Source: Dryas octopetala
Taxonomy: Eukaryota > Streptophyta > Magnoliopsida > Rosales > Rosaceae
Length of the DNA stretch: 64,000 bases
Direction: 5' to 3'
Assembly (NCBI GenBank): GCA_963921425.1
Contig: OY992835.1
Span: 15,810,001-15,874,000 of the forward strand
Positions within the stretch are counted from its first letter, which is position 1. Every line of letters begins with the position of its first letter. Position numbers and translations under genes: made by a program. The notes below the pieces were generated by a model, which was not told where the DNA came from, did no database searches, and saw nothing but the letters and a program-made list of their open reading frames with translations. Of the stretch, positions 40,529 through 52,639 are shown one piece after another.

Positions 40529-40690
40529 CAGTGCTTGGATGCTTAGAAATGAGCATAAATTTGTTCTCACAACTAATCACATGAGTCTATAATGGAGTTC
40601 ACCATGAAAGAAAAAGTGGTGGACCCCATCAATGACTCATGTGATTGGTTGTAAGGACAAACTTGGTACTCATTTCTGAGTACCCAAATA
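40528..40690. mobile_element. Small foldback MITE
   Basis: 'cacaactaatcacatgagt' on the left pairs with 'actcatgtgattggttgta' on the right, and 'gcttagaaatgagca' with the 'actcatttctgagtac' region. About 160 bp, no coding. It sits beside the TA tract that received the large MULE. Confidence 0.65.
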
Positions 40691-41742
40691 TTTTCCTTAT
40701 ATATAACATCTGCCTTTAGTCTCCATTTTGAATATTTGTAAAACCTTCAAATAAATTACACCTTATACAAAATGAGTATTTTGAAGTTATTGGGTTAGTT
40801 TAAGTGGTGAGATCAAATGGGATAATGAGTTATGATTAAATAAGAGACAAACTACAAGACCAAATTGATCATTTATTATTAATTATAATAATGTATTTAA
40901 TATTTCCTGTAATTAATTTGGTTCCTAACCAAAGAGACCTACCACTGAAACCTACACTCAATATCATATGTGATCAATTACAAATTAAGAGAGTTTTTCT
41001 TTAAATACAATACATAATTGAACACAATCCCATAATTCTGAAGCAATTGACCGACCAATCACATGATTCACATCCGAAGCATTTTGGTCAGAAAAAGAAA
41101 ACGTGTTTTGTATCTCAAAGTTAAGTGGAACTGTGGAACAAATAATAATTTTTTTTATTAATTTTGGATAAACTTTGTTTCCGTGTTTATATCCAAACCA
41201 TATGTTTCCATAGATAATCAAACACGAAAGATGTCCATCCAGGTTGACCCCAAATCCGAAAATGACATTCATGTCCCTACCGAACCAAAATTTGCATCCT
41301 ATTAGACTTCTTTTGCATCAGGCAGCTTATTTCTAGACAAGTTTAAATGCCATATAGACATTAGGGATGGCAAATAAGTCATCTTGTATTATATACTGGG
41401 TTCATGTCCGAATAGTGAATCTTAATTAACCTAATTTGTTTCATTATTTATATTAGATGACAAGATATCAATTTAATATATTTATTAATTGTGTTATATT
41501 CGGATTGGCACCACATAACTTGTAAAGTACAAATTCAACAAGATTAGGACCCTATCTAATATTCATTTGATCCATATGCTAACACAATGATACAATGAAA
41601 AAAGAATTATAATTCTACAAGATTCATATAATATTAAATCGATCGATAAATTAAAAAGTAAAAGAATAAAATGCTTTTTATATAATTTCATGTAAACAAG
41701 TTTTTATATCATAATTGAATTGTTTGTGCTTAACACTAAATT
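40691..41742. other. Intergenic AT-rich DNA
   Basis: No gene is recognised. A 95-codon minus-strand frame (40985-41272) has no known domain. A stretch near 41365 ('agggatggcaaataag') looks like a decayed hAT end. Confidence 0.45.
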
Positions 41743-42071
41743 AAGAAATTATTATGTACAACCATAGCACAACTATGTGGTATAACCAATACATATATTA
41801 TAATTTTTTTTTGTTGAAGAAAACAGCCCTTAGACTCTTAAGTCCTAGGCTTTATCATTCATTTAAACGGGTACATCATATTGTAAGGCCGAAGAAGCCA
41901 AGATAGACTCTCCTCAAGCCAAAACAATTGTTGTTGACACTCTAAACATACTAATGGTTGTACATAATTAAAACTACACCCTACACTTATAAATTTGGTC
42001 ATCCATCCATCTTTATAACATGTGAATTAATTACAAAATGTGACAGTGGTGATTGTACATGATAATTTTCT
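41743..42071. mobile_element. MITE of the recurring family carrying an insertion
   Basis: The left part 'agaaattattatgtacaacc' with 'atgtggtataaccaatac' and the right part 'tgtgacagtggtgattgtac' with 'gataattttct' are the two ends of the recurring family. About 130 bp of unrelated sequence (41808-41935) separates them. Confidence 0.6.
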
Positions 42072-42639
42072 AACTAAATCAACCTAGAAAAACAAATATA
42101 ATTAATTTGTTATTTCTTTTATTTTTCATGTAACTATGATAATAAGAAATATATTATTATCAGATAATTCGATAAAAATCACTACAAAACCGATCCATGA
42201 TTACCTTTATTAGTTTATCTACTAAAAGTTATTGAGATGAAAACCCTAACTTCTCACCAACCAAAAAAGAGAAAGAAAAGAGAAGGACTTGAAAATGTGA
42301 AAGCCAACACCAACCAAGATCCAGGAAAAGAGACCCAAAAAAGTAGAAACGTTATCCGAAACAAGGACATAACCGTAATTTCCCGCCATAGACCCCGCCA
42401 ACAGGCAGCAATGGAACCACCGCGTTCTCCTAATCCTCTACTAAATCCCCAATTCCTCACATTCCCCAAATTACCCCTACATTTTTCCCAAATAAAATCC
42501 CCCTCTCTTCTTCATTTTCTCTGCACACAAAAAACACTATCTCTTCCCCCCAACCTCTGTGTCTGACTCTTCGCTCGCTCGCTCGCTGATCCTTGACTCG
42601 GCTCGACCCGCGATCACTGACCCGGCCGAGTCACGCGCA
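42072..42639 (+). promoter_or_regulatory. Promoter and 5' leader of the MYB gene
   Basis: Sequence just before the MYB start is pyrimidine-rich (about 42470-42600), typical of a plant 5' leader. An in-frame upstream ATG at 42559 would add 27 residues (MSDSSLARS onward); the family's conserved MTRRCSHC start favours 42640. No specific element can be assigned. Confidence 0.45.
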
Positions 42640-44323
42640 ATGACTCGGCGGTGCTCCCACTGCAGCAAAGACGGACACAACTCGCGCACGTGCTCGTCGC
42701 GTGGCGGCTCTTCCGCCGGCGGCAGCGGCGGAGGCCTGAAGCTATTCGGCGTGCAGCTCACCGATGGCTCGATCATCAAAAAGAGCGCCAGCATGGGGAA
42801 TTTATCCTCTGCTGCGGCGCACTACCACTCCTCCTCCTCGCCCAACGCGGACTCTCCAAGCTCCGACCCGCTCCGCGACCCGCTTCACGTGCCCGATTAC
42901 TTGTCCGACGACCCTGCTCATGCCTCCTGCTCTACCAATAACCGTGGAGATCGCAAAAAAGGTACTCATTTTTTTTCCAAACTTATTTGATGGTTGTTCT
43001 TAGTGCTTTTCTTTTATTAATTTAGTTATTTTGTGTATTTGTTTGTATATATACAATTTTATTATATGTATACATACGTATATGAACTACTACCTACCAA
43101 TTGGTTTTAGAGATTTAGATTTTGATTGAAATATATCTGACAAAATAACATTATTTTTTTATGTATGTACGTTTGCATTTTATATAATAATATATATATT
43201 TGTTTATAGCTTTGCGTATAATTGAACGGAAATTTATCTGTGCTTTTCTCGAGGAAGATGAGCTATTCTTTTCAAGTTGACTTGGTCTTGGTTTTTTTTT
43301 TTTTTTTTTTTTCATATAATCGAATATGTTTTTCTGGGTTCTTTTTCGATCCTTTTCATTTGGCTTGCATGTATTGGAATTAGCTTATTAGCATTAGAAT
43401 AGAAACTAGGTAACCTTATTGACGTGTAAAAGTAGTCTTTGTTCGTGTGTTACTTTTGATTTTAAGTCATAATCTTGATGATCCTACTGTATAATGAATA
43501 AGTTGGAACTCATTGGTATGTGGGTTTCATTTTTTTTTTCTTTCTTGAATTCGTGTGCGTCTATAATGCTTTATATATGTGTATCTGTGTGTATGTACTT
43601 GGTTCCGTTGGTAAATTTCCGAGAATTCTTTTGGGTGACCCCTTGAAAATGGGCATTAGATAATTCTCTTCTTTTAAATTTGGTTGCTTGCAAAGCAGTT
43701 TGTGTTTTGTATTGCTTTGGAGCTTAGAGTTTAATGATCTTCTTACAAGTTCTTATGTTTGCATTTTCCATACCTCCCTAAGCTAATGCATACATACAAT
43801 TTGACGGTTTTTATGATTTATATGTTAAACGAAAGGCTGCATTCAAGAGAAGAAGTTGGCTTCTTGTGTCTCAAAGCATCACACTTTTTTTTGGCCAGGC
43901 TCAAAGCATCACACTTTAAGTCTTCAATCAATGAAAGAACTTGCATGTATAATGTGACATATATGAAAAATTACTAATCCGCCTATATCATCATTGGGTA
44001 GTGGATTGGATAATAGGTTTTACTATCTATGCAACTAATGTGAATTAGTCTAAATAGAGTTAGTAGAAGTTCGTCTCAATTCCAAACTTAGCTACGCCTT
44101 AGATGTTTCAGTCTAACCTAGTAAATAGATACTTTATGAATCATTCGAATTAGATCGGGTTTTCACCACTGCTGTCCTTATATTGGTACTTAGTGTTCAA
44201 ATAGTAGGTTGCAAATATTTAGACTCACAAGTAAAGAGGATAAGTAAAGGCAAACTATGTGAAAATAGATGATATAAGAGTTGAAATATTATCCCTAGAT
44301 GGAATGAGAGAGAGATAAGAGTT

Positions 44324-44357
<34 letters not shown>

Positions 44358-46890
44358 GTTCTTGGGATGTTTGTATTTGGTGATAGTATTGTGCTAAATC
44401 AGTTATTTTTTCATACAATATCAAAATATATTGTAAAAAATCCTTGACTTGTATCCATTAGAGTTTGCTGGGTTGTGCTATTTTTTTATTTTATTTTTCT
44501 TTTCTGACTGTTGACTCATTATGCACATCATTTCAAGATTGTTGAAGATACTGTAAAACAGCTGGAACTATAGTGCATAGTTGAAGAGAAAAATTAAAAC
44601 GGCAGCATTGTTAGGTTATAAGTAGAGTTCCCTGTAGGATCTTGGTTGGAAGATCCAAGTATGATGGGGATTTATTTGTTAATGATATCCTATTTCTGTT
44701 TTAACATTGTAATCTCTTCCAGATTTCTTTTACACCTGTCATCTTTTATTTTCCAAAAACAATGCAAGAGGAAATTATGGAAGAGAGGGGATCAATTTGT
44801 GTGTACTTACTGAAGAAAATTGCTGCCATGACACAGGGTTTTATTTAAGTTGTCACTATTGTTATTTTCCTTAATTTTAAGCGATATGTAACTTGTTCCT
44901 CCTTCTTCAATTTGCCAAGTCCTCAAAATACCTACCTGAATTTTGCATACTCTCAAAGAAGTGTCTTTCTCAAGTTACTAATCTTGATTTCTTGGAGTTG
45001 CCTCATTAGAAATTAATTTAGAGAGTAGAGAGTGTATAAGGATCTTGAAGGTTGACATTATCTAGTGGTTTAAGCTTATGCAGTTAGCATTTCACTTCCA
45101 TTGTGATTATCCAAGGATATGGTATTCCTTTGATCATATTCTGCACAAAGCATAGAAGTGGAATTTGCTTATAACTTAGAATTCTGTCAATTTTTCACAT
45201 CTAGGTATTGGGTTTGCATTAAATTTCATGAAAATGTATTTATTGGCATTGGATCCATTGGCAGACATGCTCTCCATCAGGATTATTCAGCCAAATTGGA
45301 GGCAACTATTTGCCCTACGCTCTGCAATATGAGGTGATTTCTGTTGAAAATTTCTTTGTTTGTCGTGCATATAATAATAGTATATAAATAAGCTCATGGA
45401 TTAGATTCATTGGTCTTGCTTTTTGGAAGTACTTCGATTCCACCCTATTTCTGAAATAAAAAATAACGATTGTTCAGTGCTACTGGGGTGCCCAATTCAT
45501 TAAGTCTGTCAGCTTAGATTCTATAAATTATTTCTGTTATCTTGTCAGAGCTTGAGTTGACTGATGGTTGTTTGCTTAAAATTATCGTAAAATGTACTAG
45601 TTGCTGCTTGTGGGATATGACATAGAATAAGAACAATTACAGTTGCATTTTCTCATCTTCGTAAAATCCACCATGTTTTCTGTCCCACTTTAGTTTTTCT
45701 AATTGATCAACTGTTGGGGCTTACAGTTATCTGTATTGGCTTTGGTTCTCAGGAGTCCCATGGACAGAAGAGGAGCATCGAATGTTCTTAATTGGTCTCC
45801 AGAAATTAGGGAAAGGAGACTGGCGTGGGATAGCACGAAATTATGTAACAACTAGGACTCCTACTCAGGTTGCAAGCCATGCCCAGAAGTATTTTATCCG
45901 GCAGAGTAATGCTACCCGAAGAAAGAGACGGTCCAGCCTATTCGACATGGCTCCTGATATGGTGTGTCTTGCTTTGTATTGTTTTGTTTTCTTCACATTT
46001 CCACACACAAATGTTAGCACCCAATCAGACACAAATGTGGCTTTCCATTTGTCCATTTACATACACATACGTATCTAAAACCCGAAATATTTCGGAAAAC
46101 ATAAAGGTATATTGTTATGGCACCCTTCTCCTTATTTAAAAGGATTTAGTTATCAACATAACATGATGCAAGGCATGGGATTTACCTATTGTCTGTTACT
46201 TTCTTTTCGGTGCCATTCTGATTGTCACTTTGTAATTTTGGTCAAAGAAATTGGTGCTAGATTTTGCCATGAAGGTTAAGATATGAGCAGTTAAAACAGT
46301 GATATTAATAAATAAATAAAAATTTTGGGTTGACAAGTTTGCTATTTGTTTGTCAGGCCATGGATCCACCACCGGTGCCAGAAGAACAAATTTTTCTGCC
46401 GCCTTCTCAGGAAAGAGAGTCTGAAGATGCAAATTCACTGCCTTCATTAAATCTTACCCTGAGCTCAGAATGCAAACCCATGGAAACCACACATGAAGAA
46501 ATAGTAAAAGAACCTGATGAGCCTGTAATGGTGTCGAACGGGTTCCTGCCAATGGTTCCCGGCTTCTTCCCAGCTTATTTTCCGTACCCTTTTCCAGTAT
46601 GGCCACAAATTGCAGTCCCTCTGCAGATAGAAGAAAAGGGTGGGGAGGCCTCTCATCAGCAGGTGTTGAGGCCAATTCCAATCCTTCCCAAGGAGCCTGT
46701 CAATGTTGATGCATTGGTGGGCATGTCTCAGCTCAGTCTAGGAGAGACAGAGAGAGGCCATAGCGAACCTTCACCTCTCTCCTTAAACCTTCTAGGAGAG
46801 CCCTCAAGACAGTCAGCATTTCACGCAAATGCGCCAGCCAGTGAGCCGGAGTTGAGGAAGGGCAAGAGCAGTGCAATCCAAGCAGTCTGA
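42640..46890 (+). CDS. SHAQKYF single-MYB transcription factor, MYBS3/KUA1-like
   Basis: Predicted exons 42640-42961, 45753-45961 and 46357-46890 give 354 aa with GT/AG borders in phase. It is a nuclear DNA-binding repressor type. The N-terminus has a CX2CX4HX4C zinc knuckle (C5, C8, H13, C18). KLFGV at 34-38 is the R/KLFGV repression motif. The MYB repeat spans about 108-158 with [27 protein letters not shown] and SHAQKYF (149-155); such domains bind TATCCA/I-box-like sites. Two LxLxL EAR motifs follow, LNLTL (208-212) and LSLNL (318-322), consistent with TOPLESS recruitment. The first intron is 2.8 kb and holds poly-T runs and a GA microsatellite near 44330. Start chosen at the family's MTRRCSHC. 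The gene looks intact. Family is certain; orthology to KUA1 versus other MYBS3-like members is not. Confidence 0.93.
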
Positions 46891-47217
46891 ATTAGGGAAA
46901 TGGAGCTGGTAGCATCGGTCTCGCACTTGTCAGGCCGTTTTGTACAATTATATAAGGCATCTTCTATTTCTTTCTTTTCTTTTTTATTAATGGTCGGAAA
47001 ATCAACTGATAAATAACATAGGGTTAGAAATATTTCGTTGGTAAAATTTATTCGTTCTAACTGTAAACAACTAGAAATTCGTATTATTGAATGAATTTGG
47101 TAATAGATCAGCTAGCGCTAGCTTTTGTTGATGAATTTTAAATTTCTTCTCCATGCATTCTCGCAATACAAAGTTTAATAATGTTCTCTTGTCAAGACAA
47201 TCTGTTACCTTGCAAGG
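46891..47217. other. 3' flank of the MYB gene
   Basis: Likely 3' UTR followed by AT-rich sequence. Nothing else is recognised. Confidence 0.5.
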
Positions 47218-47640
47218 TTTAGGATCACGGGACAAATATTTTAACAATAATTAACTATAAACTCTTTTAGGTTCAATTATATCCAAGGGTTGTCATTATA
47301 TATTTATCCAACATGCATGTAAATATCTCTTTAACCTCTTCTTTGCCTATAAATTGAACCCTCTCAACACATGAGAAGGGTTCACAACCCTAAACACTTA
47401 CAAAAAATCTCAAAAAGAATACTCAGAAGCTCTTGCATGTTCTTGCCTGACTTAACTATCGAAATATAGTTAGCTGGTACCATACCGGTGCTACTTTCAA
47501 TGACCTCTTGTTCATGCAGGTGACTTCCACAAGTACTATACCCTTGAGATCATCCATAGCTAGAGAAGATCAAAGAGAATACTTGATTCACTGTTTGAAG
47601 TTGTATTGACGCACCGATTTTTGCATCAACATGCATATAT
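47218..47640 (+). mobile_element. Fossil LTR-like segment, Gypsy-like
   Basis: It has a TATA-like 'cctataaattgaaccctc', a leader, a 'ccggtgctactttc' motif and an end near 'ttgcatcaaca', as in some plant LTRs. No internal coding region is attached. The family and borders are tentative. Confidence 0.35.
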
Positions 47641-49528
47641 ATGAGATCTATATCTTCTTAACTAGAAGCAAATGTGAATTGGGAATTAAAAGAAAAAGAA
47701 TTAATCAAAAGACTAACTTGATTATAATGGCTCATTATATATAATTGGCATAGAAGTTTCAGTTTGATCCTAAAAATTAATTGATTGATCATCAAATTCA
47801 AATAAGTATTGCAATTTAAGTATGGGAAATGATTTTGTCCCCCAATTTTGTGCCTTAATTTGATATGGCAATTTTATGTTATACACTTAATTATTTATTT
47901 GCCAAATCATATTCTTACTAAGCAAATCGTTTTTGGTTTATTACTATTTTACCCCTTAAAATACAACCGTAAATCTAACACCTAGTTCATCTTATCTTTA
48001 ATTTGCTGCTCAATTTCTTCTAATCTGGGTTATCTTCTTCCTCTACAAACAGAAAGATGATGATTAACAAAGACCTCCAAATCATGCACCCCTCTAGCTA
48101 GCTTCTAGATCTTGTTTATTGTTTTCCCGGTTTTTTTTCCCTCTTTACCTCTTCTTCTCTTAATCATTCCAATCCTTGATCAAAGCTTATGAAATTGCAA
48201 AAACTCTTCTATCTTTGATTTCTTTGATCAATTTCTCACAACATTTTGTTTTTTAAATCAAAATTCTCATTGCAATTTTTATAACTTTTGGATCAAAGTT
48301 CTTATCAGTATTTTTTTATCAAAGCCTTTTACACCATATTCTTTTATTCTCATTGGTTTCTTACATAAAGGTCTCATAGCAAGAATTTAAGTTGAAATTC
48401 CTATGTTGATCTCACTCTAAGATAGTAAGATACATGAGATCAAGCCAGAGACAATATTTCCAGAACCCAACATGTTTGACGCTTACCCATGTACCAAACA
48501 CTAACCAATTAAGTAGCTATACCTTCCGATCAAGTCTGGCAACCAAGTTGAAATCATCAATTATAATTACATACAAATTGTGAAGTAAACTAATTCTAAA
48601 GAAAAGTTACCATGTGAGAATTTAGGGTTCTACATTAATTTTAGCCTGAAAATATTTTATGGTTTTTAATTTGGAGTTGAAATCTTTATTATATTATTTG
48701 ATTTTTAATAAAGCTTATTAGAAAGGTTAAAATAGTCATTGTGAAAGTTTTAGTTGACATGGCATTGAGGCACTCTAGCACTTTCCTTCAAATATGTAGT
48801 TTTCAGAATTTCGGGGATTGATCGTTCTAATTATTCTAAATACTGCAAGGATATAAAAAAAAATTGTCCCAGCTAATTTAATGGTTATGCATGGTTGTCA
48901 CTTGTCGGCCATTCTTGATGGGACGGACGATGAAGATGCAGGCAAGGGTGACTCAGTGAAATTTGAAGGGAGTTACTAAGTTAGTGAGTTACGAACTTAC
49001 GATACAGACAAAAAGAAGATGGGTTCCTTTTTCTCAAAAGTTTTTCATTTATTTTAATTTAATATTCGTTTTATTGCCAAGTTATTACCACATTATTTAA
49101 TGGTATATATAATGAGAGCCATCTCAACTTTATTTGGGGACGCTTAGATATAATTGAATCTAAAAGTTTATAATTGTTGTTAAAATATGTGTCTCAAGAT
49201 TCTAATTTATTAATTAAATGAGATTATATTTGAATTTATAGTCTAAATGAGTGATTAAGTAATGAAATGTTATATGATTGTTAAATTTGACATATCCTGC
49301 ATGCGAGCCATGGGGCAAAAAGTAGTGATTGCCCATTGGGCATTGGCGTGCATTTGGTCAACAGTGTACGTAGTGACCTTAAACTCCTGGCCATGCAACG
49401 TAACGCTTAATTGCCATGTAGCGTGTTCAAACTCCACTCCACGCGTTCCTCCAAGCTCCCTCAAATATAATCAAAATCCCACTTTGTCTTCATTTCCGCT
49501 CGATCTCTCGACTCTAGCTAGCTCTTCA
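47641..49528 (+). other. Intergenic region and upstream sequence of the PP2C gene
   Basis: AT-rich with a CT-rich strip near 48120. No gene is recognised. The last 100 bp before 49529 include 'caaatataatc', a possible weak TATA box, and a GC-richer leader. Confidence 0.45.
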
Positions 49529-52500
49529 ATGGCGTCACTCTCCTCCACCACCCCACCAACAAGGAACACCGACTCATTCTTCCTCGAAAAATCCACTGCT
49601 AATAGCACCGAGGCCTCTGACTTTACCTTCGCCACCCCTAACTGCACTGAGGGCTGTGAGGCCTGTGACTTTACCTTCGCTACTCTGAAAAGCAGTAGCA
49701 AGGCCTCTGACGACTTTACCTTCCCCACCACGAAACCCACAAGGCCCACAAGTACTAAGGCCTCAGCAGCCAGCAACCGCAGCAATGAATTGGTATGTGT
49801 GGGAAAGAGCAACAGGGGCGTGACATGGGGTTTCAGTCTCAGCCAAGGACTGCAAGCCACAATGGAAGATGCCATTTGCATTGTCCCAGGGCTTCTCCGC
49901 CTTCCCTGTCCTGCTCTCGGTGGCTGCAGAGCTCCCCACTGCACCTTCGCCGTACAGGATCACTCTCCCCTTCACTACTTCGCCTTGTTTGATGGCCACG
50001 GTGGCTCTCAGGTATCATATATCAATCACTTCATATAATTAACCAACTATTCATTATTACTTAATTACAATTAATCCATAGTACGTTCCTCCATCACTCA
50101 AATTATGGAGGAACTATGGGACCATGGTTGCATATTTCTTGATTCTGTTCAGGTGTCCTATAAATTCTAAAATAATCATCTACCCATCAAAACCCTTTTG
50201 GGTTTTTTTTTCAATTTCAATTCTTTACACCCATAGTGTGCTACGCGTCCGCGTGACGAGCGTTATGATTTTTGCTGTTTCCCCAGACGCGACTCACAGC
50301 GCGTGGGTCATCCGGGTCTTTCGGGGTCCTCTATATGTTGCGTCATGGGGAGACGTTATTGTTCGTCACGGTCATTAATATGCACGTGTGTTGCAATGCA
50401 GACCTATTCTTCATCACAACTGTTGGGCTTTTGGGCCTATGGTCGAAACAGAAAACAATCAAATATAGGCCCATGGACATTAGGATGAGGTTATTTTTGT
50501 CTAGTAAATCAAACCCTTATTGATCTTACTCTTAAAACATTATTCTACTCACTCTCATCACTTTGGCTAACCCTAAAGACACATAGAGGTTTTAATTTAT
50601 ATCAAAGATAAATTCTTTCTAAGGAATGGTGGATTGTGCATAATTTTTTTTTTTGTTACATAGGACACAAATGAATCCTGAGCCTAAATCATGTTTCTAG
50701 GCTAACCCTAAGAACTTACTTAACTATAATTTCCTTACAAAAAATGAATATCAAAGTTGGTGAAAGATATCCAAAAAAAAATAAAAAATTGTTGAGAACC
50801 CAAGGAACAAAAATCCAATGCATACAAATCAAATGGTCTCAAAACATTCAAAATCATTGAGTTCTTGCAATGTCTAAAAGACTCTTAAGAAAATGTATGA
50901 CCACTACTATTCACTTAACTAAACTATACATTCCATAAAAATAAGTTTCATTTGTTTCAACTCCTCACCTCTTCTCAAACACACCACCAACCCTCATCTT
51001 CCGGAACGTTGGACATTTATGCTCTCTTCATCTTAGCCCTCTCGTAGGTACTAACATTTCTTTTCATGTTTATTTATAATTTCTTTTTACTTACATTATT
51101 GAGTCGAGAAAATTATCTTATAACAATTATAGAGGCAAATATTTAGATTACAAAACACTTATTGAAACCTTGCAATCTAATAATTTACCTTTATTATGTT
51201 TATGTATGCTCACATTTCTCATACTGAGGCAAATCTAACGACAAAAAACACTACCGAACTTAAAAAAATAATAATAATAAAGGAAGAATCGGGATTAAGG
51301 ATTTGGACAGTGGCAGAGCTATAAATGGGCACCATTGGGCTACAAAATCTCAGGCCACCCATCTTAGCCCAATTACACAGTTATTAGTGGGCTTGATTCG
51401 TGCAGCTCACAATTTTTTTTTTTTTTTTTTTTACGGAAAGCGATGTCGTTTGACCGGCAAACCACCCAGTAGAAATAAGAGAAACAGAGCCGAAACTCTT
51501 TTAGTTTCTTTCGTATCTTCTTCAGTCACTTTGGTTTTCCTACAATCTCTTTCTCGCTCTATCTGTTGGGTGATCGAGATGTTGAGGCTAAAACAAAGTT
51601 GGCCGATCAACTTTGAAAAAACCCCAAAAACAAAAGGTACACAGCTCTTTCACTTCTCCACCTAACAAGCTAAAGAATTAAAAAACAAAAAAACAACTGA
51701 GGTAATTCCATGTGAATTGTTTACCTTTTCCATGCTTTAACTTGCATTTGAGCACACCCATCTTGTTTTCATTACCCTTTTTCTATCTTGCTTCAAATTA
51801 ATGTATTCAAGTATGACTGAATTATTGTTTTGTGTGGTTCATGTTTCCATGCTGTCTCATTGGATATTTATTGTTTGTTTTGTGTGATGGTAGTACCAGC
51901 TATAAATGTGTGATTATTTGATACCCTTTGATGCATGGTGGTTTTACATTCTAGAACTGTTGTTGCCTCTTCCTTGCCTTGTTGGTTGACCAAATTACCA
52001 TCTTTACAAACTAATTTGCACCCACAACTTGAAAAAGAATTTCACTTGTTCCAAGTGATTGCTAGTGCATTCTGGTATACAATAGTCATTGGTGGTGATA
52101 GCCTTTCGGAGGAGACTTTGGGCATGAAGGACAACTCACTATATGAGTGTTTGTGCCTGCTCCATGCAAGGATTTTTGTTCATCCACACATTTCTACAAT
52201 CTGATTGAAGGTCGTTTTGCAACACCGGGATTCATTCTAAAGGAAATGTTTAAGGTTGGATTAGAAAACATTTTGGGATGATGGATGTAGTCTTGAGGAT
52301 GAGTTGTACATTCTATAAAGGGAACTTTATATTGTTGGCATTCAGGGAATATTGTATTAATTAATGGGAAAGTGGTAATCCATGAATAATGTCATGTGGG
52401 CTATGAAACAGTTTCCAACATTAGTCTCATTATACTATAAACATGAATGGGCTTTCAGTTAGGATTCTTGAATTTAATGATCAGGTACTCTATATGTTGT

Positions 52501-52598
52501 TGTTTCCTTTTGACTGTCACAATTCAAAAGGAGCCTGATGAGCTAATTGGTCATTGAAGGCGTTATGCTCTCCTCTCAATGCCAATTATGTATGTTTC

Positions 52599-52639
<41 letters not shown>

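Noticed and set aside
42559-42639. Upstream in-frame start for the MYB gene
   Set aside because: The family begins at the MTRRCSHC motif; the extra residues lie in the leader.
49262-49528. Upstream in-frame start for the PP2C gene
   Set aside because: The extra 89 residues have no resemblance to PP2C N-termini and the sequence looks like promoter and leader.
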